Shown: positions 8,609 through 18,315 of the stretch, one piece after another
Layout: each line of letters opens with the position of its first letter
How positions within the stretch are numbered: the first letter of the stretch is position 1
Source: Duncaniella freteri
GTDB taxonomy: Bacteria > Bacteroidota > Bacteroidia > Bacteroidales > Muribaculaceae
DNA: 64,000 bases
Reading direction: 5' to 3'
Assembly (NCBI RefSeq): GCF_004766125.1
Contig: NZ_SJSA01000002.1
Coordinates: 186,001 to 250,000 of the forward strand
The notes under the pieces: generated by a model
Seen by the model: the letters and a program-made list of their open reading frames with translations, nothing else
Told to the model about the DNA's origin: nothing
Database searches by the model: none
Translations under genes and position numbers: made by a program

Positions 8609-10863
8609 TGACATTGAATCTGATTCTGGCTAATGTGCAGGCTGCTACAGAGGCTTTTGATATAAACGGTCTCATCAGTGATCTTGCATTCATACTTATT
8701 CTTGGTGCTGTGACCACTCTGCTGTTCAAGTGGATGAAACAGCCTGTAGTGCTCGGATATATTGTTGCCGGTTTCCTTGCCAGTCCTCATTTCACATATC
8801 TTCCTTCGGTGACTACTGAGGCTAATATTGATTTCTGGGCTCAGATAGGGATAATAGTTCTGCTTTTTTCATTAGGACTGGAATTCAGTTTCCGAAAGCT
8901 TGTCAATGCGGGAGGCTCGGCTGTTGTGACAGCATTGTTTATAGTGTGCGGAATGATGGTCGCAGGGTTTGCTGCCGGCAGTATATTGGGATTCTCAAGA
9001 ATCAACAGCCTGTTTCTTGGCGGTATGCTTTCCATGTCATCTACCACAATCATAATAAAGGCGTTTACCGATCTGAATCTTAGGCACCGTAAGTTTGCAT
9101 CGCTTGTTTTCGCTGTGTTGATTGTTGAGGACCTGTTTGCTGTGTTGATGATGGTGATTCTTTCTTCGATAGCCATTAACAACAGTGTGGAGGGGGGTGA
9201 GATGCTTTATAGCGTGAGCAAACTTGTGTTTTTCCTTATCATATGGTTTGTGGTGGGAGTTTTTCTCTTGCCGTCGTTGCTTAACTGGCAGAGAAGATTC
9301 CTGAATTCCGAGACTTTGCTCATAGTCTCGATGGGGCTTTGCCTTGGTATGGCGGTGTTCTCTGTGGCTTGCGGATTTTCCCTTGCGCTCGGAGCTTTTG
9401 TGATGGGCTCTATCCTTGCAGGAACGAGTTTTGCCGAACGCATAGAACGTATCACAGTACCGGTCAAGGATCTTTTCGGTTCCGTGTTCTTTATATCTGT
9501 AGGTATGATGGTCAATCCTACAATAATCGCGGATTATTGGATGCCGATACTTATATTGTCGGGAGTTGTGATAGTGGGTATGATATTCTTCGGCACTTTC
9601 GGAATGCTGCTTACAGGGCAGTCGCTCAGAGTGGCGATAGAGAGCGGCTTTTCACTGACCCAGATAGGTGAGTTCGCCTTTATTATCGCATCTCTCGGTA
9701 TGGGTCTTGGAGTGCTTGACGCACAGATATATCCTATAGTAGTGGCTGTGTCGGTAGTGACCACATTCACCACTCCTTATTTTATAAGGATGGCACCTCC
9801 GGCTGCCAGATGGGTAGAGAGCCATCTGCCGCAGAAACTTCATTTCCTTATTGACCGTTATTCCGAAAGTGCGACAGCCGAACAGAGCGTTGTGAAGGAG
9901 TTGTGGCGTAGTCTTCTGAAACGTTATCTATGGAGGGTGGTGCTTTATTCTATGGTCCTTATAGCTATGTGCATCATCACTCAGCGTTATCTGATACCTT
10001 TCGCGTTGGGTGTGTTCCCTAATTGGGGTCGCCTGTTGGGCACAGTGGTGGCATTGTTCCTTATGACACCGTTCCTTATGGCACTGACTTATCCGGCATC
10101 CAAGAATACTGAACGTAAGCGTCTGAGGGAGTGCAATGCAAAGTTTGATGTGCCTCTGATCATCATGACAGTTGTTAGGTTGCTGATCGCTATGATGATT
10201 ATAGTATATCTTCTCAGCTCGGTCTATTCTATGGCAGTGGGGTGGACCCTCGGGGTGCTTCTTTTCATAGCTCTTCTCATGTCCTATTCCAAGACGGTGA
10301 AGGCGCGTCTGTCAAAGATAGAGACTCGTTTTATCGACAATCTCAATGAGCGTGAGCTGCGCCGTTCAGGAGCCAAGAATTCTCTTGTGCCGAATATGCA
10401 TCTTGCATACATGACAGTCGGTTATGATTGTCCGTTTGTGGGCGAACAGCTGAAGAATTCAGGACTCCGTTCGCGTTACGGAGTCTCGGTGTCCTCTATT
10501 CAACGAGGCAACAACATGATAATGGTTCCGGCGGCTGAGGCAAGAGTGTTTCCGGGTGATATACTTGGTGTCATAGGTAGTGATGAGGAGATACAGGCTC
10601 TACTTCCGGTAGTTGAGGCCGACAATGACACGGAGGCTCCGCCTGCTGTCGACAATGTGCGCCTGACGAGTGTGCGTCTGCGAGAGGATTCGCCTATGGT
10701 TGGCAAGACAGTCGTCACATCCCGGCTCCGGGAGACATATGAAGCACTCCTGGTTGCTGTGCAGCGAAGCGACTGTTATATCCAGGCTGATGCTGTCACG
10801 GTATTTGCGCCAGGAGATGTGTTGTGGATGGTATGCGATGTGGACCGAGTTAAGGATATATAG
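8605..10863 (+). CDS. Kef-type monovalent cation:proton antiporter with tandem RCK_C (TrkA-C) domains
   Basis: 752 residues. Residues about 20-400 form a CPA2 antiporter with about 12 membrane helices. A second hydrophobic block of about 4-5 helices follows (about 430-570). The cytosolic tail has two TrkA-C domains, about 600-680 and 690-752, each with the GD(I/V)L element (FPGDILGVIG and FAPGDVLWMV). A Rossmann RCK_N domain, present in KefB/KefC, is absent. Expected role is K+ or Na+ exchange for H+ at the inner membrane. RCK_C domains can bind small ligands, including c-di-AMP in Gram-positive bacteria; that is only a possibility here. Overlaps mgtC by 4 bases. Confidence 0.88.
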   Translation: MMTLNLILANVQAATEAFDINGLISDLAFILILGAVTTLLFKWMKQPVVLGYIVAGFLASPHFTYLPSVTTEANIDFWAQIGIIVLLFSLGLEFSFRKLVNAGGSAVVTALFIVCGMMVAGFAAGSILGFSRINSLFLGGMLSMSSTTIIIKAFTDLNLRHRKFASLVFAVLIVEDLFAVLMMVILSSIAINNSVEGGEMLYSVSKLVFFLIIWFVVGVFLLPSLLNWQRRFLNSETLLIVSMGLCLGMAVFSVACGFSLALGAFVMGSILAGTSFAERIERITVPVKDLFGSVFFISVGMMVNPTIIADYWMPILILSGVVIVGMIFFGTFGMLLTGQSLRVAIESGFSLTQIGEFAFIIASLGMGLGVLDAQIYPIVVAVSVVTTFTTPYFIRMAPPAARWVESHLPQKLHFLIDRYSESATAEQSVVKELWRSLLKRYLWRVVLYSMVLIAMCIITQRYLIPFALGVFPNWGRLLGTVVALFLMTPFLMALTYPASKNTERKRLRECNAKFDVPLIIMTVVRLLIAMMIIVYLLSSVYSMAVGWTLGVLLFIALLMSYSKTVKARLSKIETRFIDNLNERELRRSGAKNSLVPNMHLAYMTVGYDCPFVGEQLKNSGLRSRYGVSVSSIQRGNNMIMVPAAEARVFPGDILGVIGSDEEIQALLPVVEADNDTEAPPAVDNVRLTSVRLREDSPMVGKTVVTSRLRETYEALLVAVQRSDCYIQADAVTVFAPGDVLWMVCDVDRVKDI

Positions 10864-10896
10864 ATAGTAAGTTAGGAATATAAGCGTATCGGTTGT

Positions 10897-11937
10897 ATGG
10901 TGTCTGAAAAATCGCTTGCGCCCGGCACAGTGATAAAGGGCGTAAAACATTCTTACCGTGTCGTGGGGGTATTGCGCAGTGACGGTCAAGGTTTCACTTA
11001 TAAGACTGTCGTCTCTGTGTGTCGTTCCGGCTCTGTTGTCGAGGTGCCGGTGGTGGTCAGAGAACAGATGATGGTGAGATGTTCCAGCCGTGGAGCAGAC
11101 GGCATGACCGTAATAACCCCGGATGATATCGCTCCTACGGTCAACAGTTGTCTTGAGGCATTCATACGTGCATGCCGTGAACGTATCAATCTGTCGCGCG
11201 GTTGTCCTTGGATTATAAATGTCATAGAGACATTTCATGCCAACAATACATATTATTATGTGGTTGAGTATCTTGATGGAGACACACTTGAGGAGTATGT
11301 TCGGGATATGGGAGGCCGGCTCACTTTCGAACAGACACGCAAGGTGCTGTCGCCAATCTTTGATGCAGTGATAGCATTGCATAATCATAGAGCTGTGCAT
11401 GCCGATATACATCCCCGTCATGTGCGTTTTGTGAAGCGAGAGAGAGAGAAGATACCGGTGCTTTTCAGTCTGTATGCAACGATGCATTTCAGTGACAGGG
11501 GAGTGATGCGTTGGGATCTCCCTCCAATGACATGTGAAGAAGGGTTCGCTCCCCCCGAGCAGTATAATGCCATAGACCATTTCTGTCCTCAGATCGATAT
11601 ATATGCGCTTGCCTCAATGGTGGTGTTCTGCTTGTCAGGTAACATTCTTCCTGACTCGCGCAAGCTGACAGAGGAGATGGTAAGAGAGACGTTGCCGCCT
11701 ACGATTCCGGAGACTATTGTATCCGCGCTTCTTAACGCGCTGTACCCCGACCAAAGTGTCCGTACTTCAACGGTCCCTAAGTTCCGTGAGGAGCTTGGGG
11801 CATTCCAGCGATCCGCTCTTTCGCAAGCACGCACACTCATTGATGAGATGTCTCAGGATAAAAAGACTCCTCGATGGCTTAAATATCTGCGTCGTTTTTG
11901 TGCAAAGTCGAGGATTTTTCGTAAGTTTGTGAATTAA
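10897..11937 (+). CDS. Degenerate eukaryotic-like protein kinase (probable pseudokinase)
   Basis: 346 residues with a recognisable Hanks-kinase layout of the Bacteroidetes type. The glycine loop is LRSDGQGFTYKT (26-37), the hinge is YYYVVEYLDGDTLEEYV, the catalytic loop HADIHPRHV (168-176), the P+1 element FAPPEQY (217-223) and helix F DIYALAS (234-240). Key residues are changed: the VAIK lysine is Arg55, the catalytic-loop Asn is His175, and the DFG position reads FSL (190-192). Only Asp170 remains. Phosphotransfer is therefore doubtful and a scaffold or ligand-sensing role is more likely. No membrane helix is seen. It starts 33 bases after the Kef antiporter and 58 bases before glgB. Confidence 0.8.
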   Translation: MVSEKSLAPGTVIKGVKHSYRVVGVLRSDGQGFTYKTVVSVCRSGSVVEVPVVVREQMMVRCSSRGADGMTVITPDDIAPTVNSCLEAFIRACRERINLSRGCPWIINVIETFHANNTYYYVVEYLDGDTLEEYVRDMGGRLTFEQTRKVLSPIFDAVIALHNHRAVHADIHPRHVRFVKREREKIPVLFSLYATMHFSDRGVMRWDLPPMTCEEGFAPPEQYNAIDHFCPQIDIYALASMVVFCLSGNILPDSRKLTEEMVRETLPPTIPETIVSALLNALYPDQSVRTSTVPKFREELGAFQRSALSQARTLIDEMSQDKKTPRWLKYLRRFCAKSRIFRKFVN

Positions 11938-11995
11938 TACAGGTGCTATGGCCTTTCATAGAACAGGCAATGCATCAAGTTTTATAATCGTCAAT

Positions 11996-14008
11996 ATGAA
12001 AAAAAAGACTCTCAACATCCTCAAGAATGACCCTTGGCTTGAGCCGTATGCCGGAGCTATCGTCGGGCGTCACAATGATGCTGTAAATAAGGAGATCGAG
12101 CTTTGCGGGCCTGATGGGAAACTGGACACTTTCGCCAATGCCCACAACTATTTCGGTATTCATCGTACTGCTGACGGATGGGTGTTCCGTGAATGGGCTC
12201 CTAACGCCACAGCAATAACTCTGATTGGCGATTTTTCGAGATGGAAGGTGATGAAGAAATATGCCCTCAAGCCAAAGAAAAATGGCGTGTGGGAACTGAA
12301 ATTCAAGCCTGACGACATACATCACGGCGATTTCTATAAGATGATAGTCTCCTGGGAAGGAGGAAGCGGAGAACGTATACCGGCTTATGCGACACGTGTC
12401 GTGCAGGATGAGAACACTCATCTGTTTTCCGCGCAGGTGTGGTCTCCGGCTCCATATAAATGGAAAGTGAGACGCTTCCGCCCTGATACACGCCCGCTGC
12501 TTATATATGAATGCCATATAGGCATGGCTCAGGAGAAGGAGGGGATAGGGAGCTACACAGAGTTCCGTGACCTTGTGCTCCCGCGTATAGCAGCCGACGG
12601 TTATAACGCCATTCAGATAATGGCGATACAGGAACATCCATATTACGGCTCTTTCGGTTATCATGTGTCAAGCTTTTATGCTCCTTCAAGCCGGTTCGGA
12701 ACCCCTGAAGAGCTGAAGAGCCTGATTGACCGTGCTCATGAACTCGGTATTGCCGTGATTATGGATATTGTGCACAGTCATGCAGTGAAGAATGAAGCGG
12801 AGGGACTTGGACGACTGGACGGTTCATACAATCAGTATTTCTATGGCGACAGCCGTCGAGAGCATCCTGCATGGGATTCATTATGTTTTGATTACGGCAA
12901 GAATGATGTGATCAATTTCCTGCTATCCAATTGCAAATACTGGCTTCAGGAGTTCCGTTTTGACGGATTCCGCTTTGACGGGGTGACCTCGATGCTTTAT
13001 TACAATCATGGTCTTGGTCAGGCGTTCGGATCGTATGATGACTACTATAACGGTGGTCAGGATGCCAATGCCATAACCTATCTTACCCTTGCCAATAAAC
13101 TGATTCATGAAATCAACCCTTCAGCAATAACTATTGCGGAGGAGATGAGCGGAATGCCTGGCATAGCAGTTCCTTTCAAGGATGGAGGCATAGGATTTGA
13201 CTATCGTATGGCAATGGGCATTCCAGACTATTGGATAAAGACCCTTAAGGAGCGCAAGGATGAGGACTGGAAGCCTACATCAATATTCTGGGAGCTGACC
13301 AATCGCCGTGCTGATGAGAAGACAATATCGTATGTCGAGAGCCATGATCAGGCTCTTGTCGGAGATAAGACTGTCATATTCCGTCTGATAGACAAGGATA
13401 TGTACTGGCATATGATGAAGGATGATGACAATATGGCGGTTGCACGAGGTATGGCACTCCATAAGATGATACGTCTCGTCACAGCTTCTACCATCAATGG
13501 AGGTTACCTCAACTTTATGGGCAATGAATTCGGTCATCCGGAATGGATCGACTTCCCAAGGGAAGGGAACGGCTGGAGCTACAAGTATGCACGCCGTCAA
13601 TGGGATCTTGTCGATCGTGAGGATCTTAAATATATGTTCCTGAATGCTTTTGATAATGACATGATCAATATTATTTCGGGAGTATATAATTTCCAGTCAT
13701 TGCCTGTTGTCAAGCTTTGGGAGAAGGATGACGATCAGGTGCTCGCATACATGCGTGGCGATCTGGTTTTTGTGTTTAACTTCTCTCCAGTCAAGGCGTT
13801 TACAGGGTATGGTATTCTTGCTCCTGCCGGAGAGTATGAGGTTGTGCTGTCCACTGACTCTCCGAAATATGGAGGTTATGGCAATATTGATGAGAATGTG
13901 CATCATCTCACTCAGCATGATCCTGTCTATGCGCCTGTGGGACGAGAGTGGCTACGGCTTTATTTGCCTCCAAGGTCTGCGCAGGTACTGCGTATGAAGA
14001 AATCCTAA
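11996..14008 (+). CDS. glgB: 1,4-alpha-glucan branching enzyme (GH13)
   Basis: 670 residues from the ATG at 11996 (MKKKTLNILKNDPWLEPY); an in-frame ATG at 11948 would add 16 residues unlike the family. CBM48-like domain about 60-150, GH13 barrel about 180-560, C-terminal beta domain to 670. Catalytic residues by alignment of motifs are Asp328 (FRFDGVTS), Glu382 (TIAEEMSG) and Asp451 (VESHDQ). The enzyme makes alpha-1,6 branches in glycogen. The long eukaryote-like branching form is usual in Bacteroidales. No other glycogen genes are adjacent; it follows the pseudokinase in the same orientation. Confidence 0.95.
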   Translation: MKKKTLNILKNDPWLEPYAGAIVGRHNDAVNKEIELCGPDGKLDTFANAHNYFGIHRTADGWVFREWAPNATAITLIGDFSRWKVMKKYALKPKKNGVWELKFKPDDIHHGDFYKMIVSWEGGSGERIPAYATRVVQDENTHLFSAQVWSPAPYKWKVRRFRPDTRPLLIYECHIGMAQEKEGIGSYTEFRDLVLPRIAADGYNAIQIMAIQEHPYYGSFGYHVSSFYAPSSRFGTPEELKSLIDRAHELGIAVIMDIVHSHAVKNEAEGLGRLDGSYNQYFYGDSRREHPAWDSLCFDYGKNDVINFLLSNCKYWLQEFRFDGFRFDGVTSMLYYNHGLGQAFGSYDDYYNGGQDANAITYLTLANKLIHEINPSAITIAEEMSGMPGIAVPFKDGGIGFDYRMAMGIPDYWIKTLKERKDEDWKPTSIFWELTNRRADEKTISYVESHDQALVGDKTVIFRLIDKDMYWHMMKDDDNMAVARGMALHKMIRLVTASTINGGYLNFMGNEFGHPEWIDFPREGNGWSYKYARRQWDLVDREDLKYMFLNAFDNDMINIISGVYNFQSLPVVKLWEKDDDQVLAYMRGDLVFVFNFSPVKAFTGYGILAPAGEYEVVLSTDSPKYGGYGNIDENVHHLTQHDPVYAPVGREWLRLYLPPRSAQVLRMKKS

Positions 14009-14013
14009 GAATA

Positions 14014-15132
14014 ATGTTTAAAACACCATTATATATGTCAAAAACATCAGTTATGCTCACTGGCGCATTACTTGCACTGAGTGCTTGTGCCATTGAGGCT
14101 CAGTCCAATTATTCAGTCACTTTCCCGGTGGGAGCTAAGGCTGATAACACAATGGCTTATCTCGTTGACTGGGATTCTGCTCAAAAGATTGATTCGGTCA
14201 TTGTCAGCAATGGGACTGTCAGATTTGAAGGTAAGGTTGACGCTCCTTCTATCGGTCGCATTATGGTAGGAGGCAAGCGTGGTCCTGTTTTCTTTATAGA
14301 GAAAGGCGATGTCACTATCAATGAGCGTGGCGAATCGTCAGGTACACCCCTCAATGACAAGTTTGTAGAGTATCGCGGCAAGATGGCTGCTCTCTCAGAT
14401 GAGTATAAGAAGCTTGACCAGAACGATTCTGTGCAGGCTGCACGAGGCAAGGCGATAATTTCCGACTATAATGCTATGCCTGTAAATGCATATGCAGCTA
14501 ATAAGGACAATGTGTTCGGCCTGTACATGTATATGCAGGGAGCATATGAGCTGCCTTTGGCTCAGGTAGAGTCCGATATGGCTCAGAACAAGATGCTCGC
14601 TTCTTCAAAACAGCTACAGGCTCTGCACAAGACTCTAAAGATTCAGTCAGAGACTGGAGAGGGTAAGCACTATAAGGATTTCGTAGTTGAGTACAATGGC
14701 AAGAAGGAGGCTCTCAGTGACTATGTCAAACCCGGACAAGTGACTATAGTTGATTTCTGGGCAAGCTGGTGCGGACCATGTGTGCGTCAGCTCAAGGTGC
14801 TGAAAGAGCTTTATGCAAAGTATAAGGACAGAGGGCTCAATGTTGTGGGAGTCGCTGTCTGGGACAAGCCTGAGGACACGGAAAAGGCTATAAAGAGTCA
14901 TGAGCTGCCTTGGCCTTGTATTGTGAATGCGCAGACGATCCCGACAGATCTCTATGGTATCCAGGGCATTCCTTGCATTATTGTAATCAATTCCGAAGGT
15001 ATAATAGTATCACGTGACAAGCAAAGCGAAGCTCTTGTCAAGGATGTTGACGAAGTGATGGCTGCATATAAGCCTATGGCTGCTGTAGTTCCTGCTGCTG
15101 AGGAGCTTGCTGATACTGTAGCAGCTTTCTGA
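14014..15132 (+). CDS. TlpA-like thiol-disulfide oxidoreductase with DUF4369-type N-domain
   Basis: About 372 residues from the ATG at 14014 (MFKTPLYM); a second in-frame ATG at 14035 gives a shorter signal and is an equal candidate. The signal ends in LSACAIEAQ, which could be read as a lipobox (LSAC) or a signal peptidase I site. An N-terminal DUF4369-like beta domain precedes a thioredoxin fold with the active site FWASWCGPC (CxxC) and a cis-Pro segment GIPCI. Such proteins keep periplasmic thiols or disulfides in the proper redox state. The C-terminus has an Ala/Pro/Glu-rich tail. A strong terminator follows at 15161-15209. Confidence 0.88.
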   Translation: MFKTPLYMSKTSVMLTGALLALSACAIEAQSNYSVTFPVGAKADNTMAYLVDWDSAQKIDSVIVSNGTVRFEGKVDAPSIGRIMVGGKRGPVFFIEKGDVTINERGESSGTPLNDKFVEYRGKMAALSDEYKKLDQNDSVQAARGKAIISDYNAMPVNAYAANKDNVFGLYMYMQGAYELPLAQVESDMAQNKMLASSKQLQALHKTLKIQSETGEGKHYKDFVVEYNGKKEALSDYVKPGQVTIVDFWASWCGPCVRQLKVLKELYAKYKDRGLNVVGVAVWDKPEDTEKAIKSHELPWPCIVNAQTIPTDLYGIQGIPCIIVINSEGIIVSRDKQSEALVKDVDEVMAAYKPMAAVVPAAEELADTVAAF

Positions 15133-15160
15133 TAGATAAAATAAGAACTTATTTTAATAC

Positions 15161-15209
15161 AAGGAAATTATATGGATACTTTATGGGATATCCGTATAAT
15201 TTCTTTTTT
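15161..15209 (+). terminator. Intrinsic terminator after the TlpA-like gene
   Basis: An 18-bp stem (15161-15178 with 15189-15206, two G-U wobbles) with a 10-base loop, running into a T tract at 15204-15209. It ends the transcription unit that contains glgB and the TlpA-like gene. Confidence 0.75.
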
Positions 15210-15228
15210 ATAGTCGGTTAGATATATT

Positions 15229-16002
15229 ATGACTGAAAATGACCTTAGGGAGCTTCTTGACTCCGAGGCGTCAAGAATCAATGCTCCTTCATTTATATGG
15301 GAGGACCCTGTGCAGTTTCCAAGACGTTTTGATGATCCGCGGGATATAGAGATTTCTGCGATGCTTACGTCTGCAATAGCTTGGGGGAATCGTCGTATGA
15401 TATGTCGAGATTGCGATAGGATGCTTTCTCTTATGGAAAACAAGCCTTATTCATATATGATGGATGAGGGTTATGAGGATCTTGATGACGAAAGTAACAT
15501 ACATCGCACTTTTTTCAATCGTCATTTCAAGTATTTTCTTAGAGGGCTGCGTCGTGTGTATGTGTCATCGGGTTCTCTTCAGGAGTTTGCACGTAAGGAA
15601 GGAGTGGCATCAGCCGAACTTCCGTCATGGACTCTTGTGGAGTCTCTGAATAGAGAGCTTGCTATTGCTAATGGAGAGAATGCCGATACAGCTGTTGCCT
15701 CACGATGTCTGCCACAGAATCTTTCTACTACAGCACTTAAGCGCGTCAATATGGCACTACGATGGCTTGTCAGGGATGACGGTATTGTGGATATGGGCAT
15801 ATGGGATGTGATCAAGCCTTCGCAGCTCTTCATTCCGTTGGATGTGCATGTCGGCGATGTATCACGCGAGTTGGGTTTGCTTTCACGTAAGAGCGACGAC
15901 AAACGAGCGGTCCTCGAACTGACAGGGCATCTGCGCAGGTTCAATCCGTCAGATCCGGTGATTTATGATTACGCGCTTTTCGGTATAGGCATGAGGCTGT
16001 GA
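15229..16002 (+). CDS. TIGR02757 family protein
   Basis: 257 residues, matching the conserved bacterial family TIGR02757 (DUF2400): SRINAPSFIWEDPVQFPRRFDDPRDIE near the N-terminus is split here over residues 11-37, followed by AMLTSAIAWGNR and C-terminal IPLDVHVGDVSRELGLL. The LDVHVGDVSR part and the all-helical composition recall helix-hairpin-helix DNA glycosylases, but biochemical function is not established to my knowledge. It sits alone between a terminator and a convergent L,D-transpeptidase gene. Confidence 0.85.
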   Translation: MTENDLRELLDSEASRINAPSFIWEDPVQFPRRFDDPRDIEISAMLTSAIAWGNRRMICRDCDRMLSLMENKPYSYMMDEGYEDLDDESNIHRTFFNRHFKYFLRGLRRVYVSSGSLQEFARKEGVASAELPSWTLVESLNRELAIANGENADTAVASRCLPQNLSTTALKRVNMALRWLVRDDGIVDMGIWDVIKPSQLFIPLDVHVGDVSRELGLLSRKSDDKRAVLELTGHLRRFNPSDPVIYDYALFGIGMRL

Positions 16003-16005
16003 TTG

Positions 16006-16629
16006 TCAGTCGACATCAGGGACAGGATCAGGCAATATGGTCACTTTGGAGTCCTTGTCAACCATTTGGCGCACTATCAGTATGTCCTCGTTGTGCATAC
16101 GCATGCATCCGTGGCTGCGCCGACCAGGCACGGAATAAGGTGAGTTAGTGCCGTGTATGCCTATGCCCCAAAATCTTGGCGTAATGAGTGACACGAAGTA
16201 TGGACCGTAACATTTGTCCTGGGTATCCTTATAGGTCCAGTCGGTGGAGTTGTATACACCCATCAGTCCGAATGTGCCTTCCGGTGTGCGCCAGTCATCC
16301 ATTTTTTGCTTCTGCCCCCTTTTAAGTGATGCGCATACCCTGTAACGGCATAATGTATCGCCGAACATGTTGATCACATACAGCCGTGTGTGAGGCTTGT
16401 CGACAACAATATGTTTGGGTAGTCTCATCCTGCCCGGGGCTGATGATGAAGGCGAATCGAGAATGGTCCATTGCTCCTCGTCAGGATCAGGTATGCAAGG
16501 TGTGGAGGTTCCTTTGTAGCCCATAACCAATGCCGTCACTTGAGGTGACAGTTCATACTCCTCATCGATAGTGTCAGCTAAAGTGAGGGTTGGTGAAAAG
16601 AGGCATAGCAGTGATAAAAGCAATTTCAT
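16006..16629 (-). CDS. L,D-transpeptidase (YkuD/ErfK family)
   Basis: 207 residues from the ATG at 16629, giving the signal peptide MKLLLSLLCLFSPTLTLA. The YkuD catalytic signature is present: GIGIHGTN (conserved His) and SHGCMRM with the nucleophilic Cys. In this family the enzyme forms 3-3 peptidoglycan crosslinks or attaches proteins to peptidoglycan in the periplasm. The frame extends to 16656 but a promoter core at 16634-16641 lies in that extension. Convergent with the TIGR02757 gene (3-base gap) and divergent from guaB. Confidence 0.9.
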   Translation of the reverse strand: MKLLLSLLCLFSPTLTLADTIDEEYELSPQVTALVMGYKGTSTPCIPDPDEEQWTILDSPSSSAPGRMRLPKHIVVDKPHTRLYVINMFGDTLCRYRVCASLKRGQKQKMDDWRTPEGTFGLMGVYNSTDWTYKDTQDKCYGPYFVSLITPRFWGIGIHGTNSPYSVPGRRSHGCMRMHNEDILIVRQMVDKDSKVTILPDPVPDVD

Positions 16630-16633
16630 AGTG

Positions 16634-16641
16634 CAAATGTA
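16634..16641 (-). promoter_or_regulatory. -7 promoter core TACATTTG for the L,D-transpeptidase gene
   Basis: Exact TAnnTTTG with only 4 bases between it and the ATG at 16629, so the transcript should start at or next to the start codon. Confidence 0.6.
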
Positions 16642-16695
16642 CGTATCTTTTGACAAAATTGGTTAAAAACATTGTTCATATTTTGCGAAAAATAA

Positions 16696-18207
<1,512 letters not shown>

Positions 18208-18226
18208 TAATTTGAACGTATAATGA

Positions 18227-18259
18227 ACCGGGGTCTGCATTGCGGGTCCCGGTCTTTTT
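18227..18259 (+). terminator. Probable intrinsic terminator of guaB
   Basis: ACCGGG (18227-18232) pairs with CCCGGT (18248-18253) around a 15-base loop with further weak pairing, followed by TTTTT at 18255-18259. Confidence 0.55.
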
Positions 18260-18315
18260 GTGTACAATATTGTACATTGATGTTCGTTATTAAAGAGTAT
18301 TTAGATTAATTTGCA

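Noticed and set aside
10600..11580. 326-residue open frame on the minus strand across the antiporter end and pseudokinase
   Set aside because: Antisense to two recognisable proteins, no family features, and no promoter. It is a shadow of codon bias.
11975..12664. 229-residue minus-strand frame inside glgB
   Set aside because: Overlaps the conserved branching enzyme fully and has no coherent domain.
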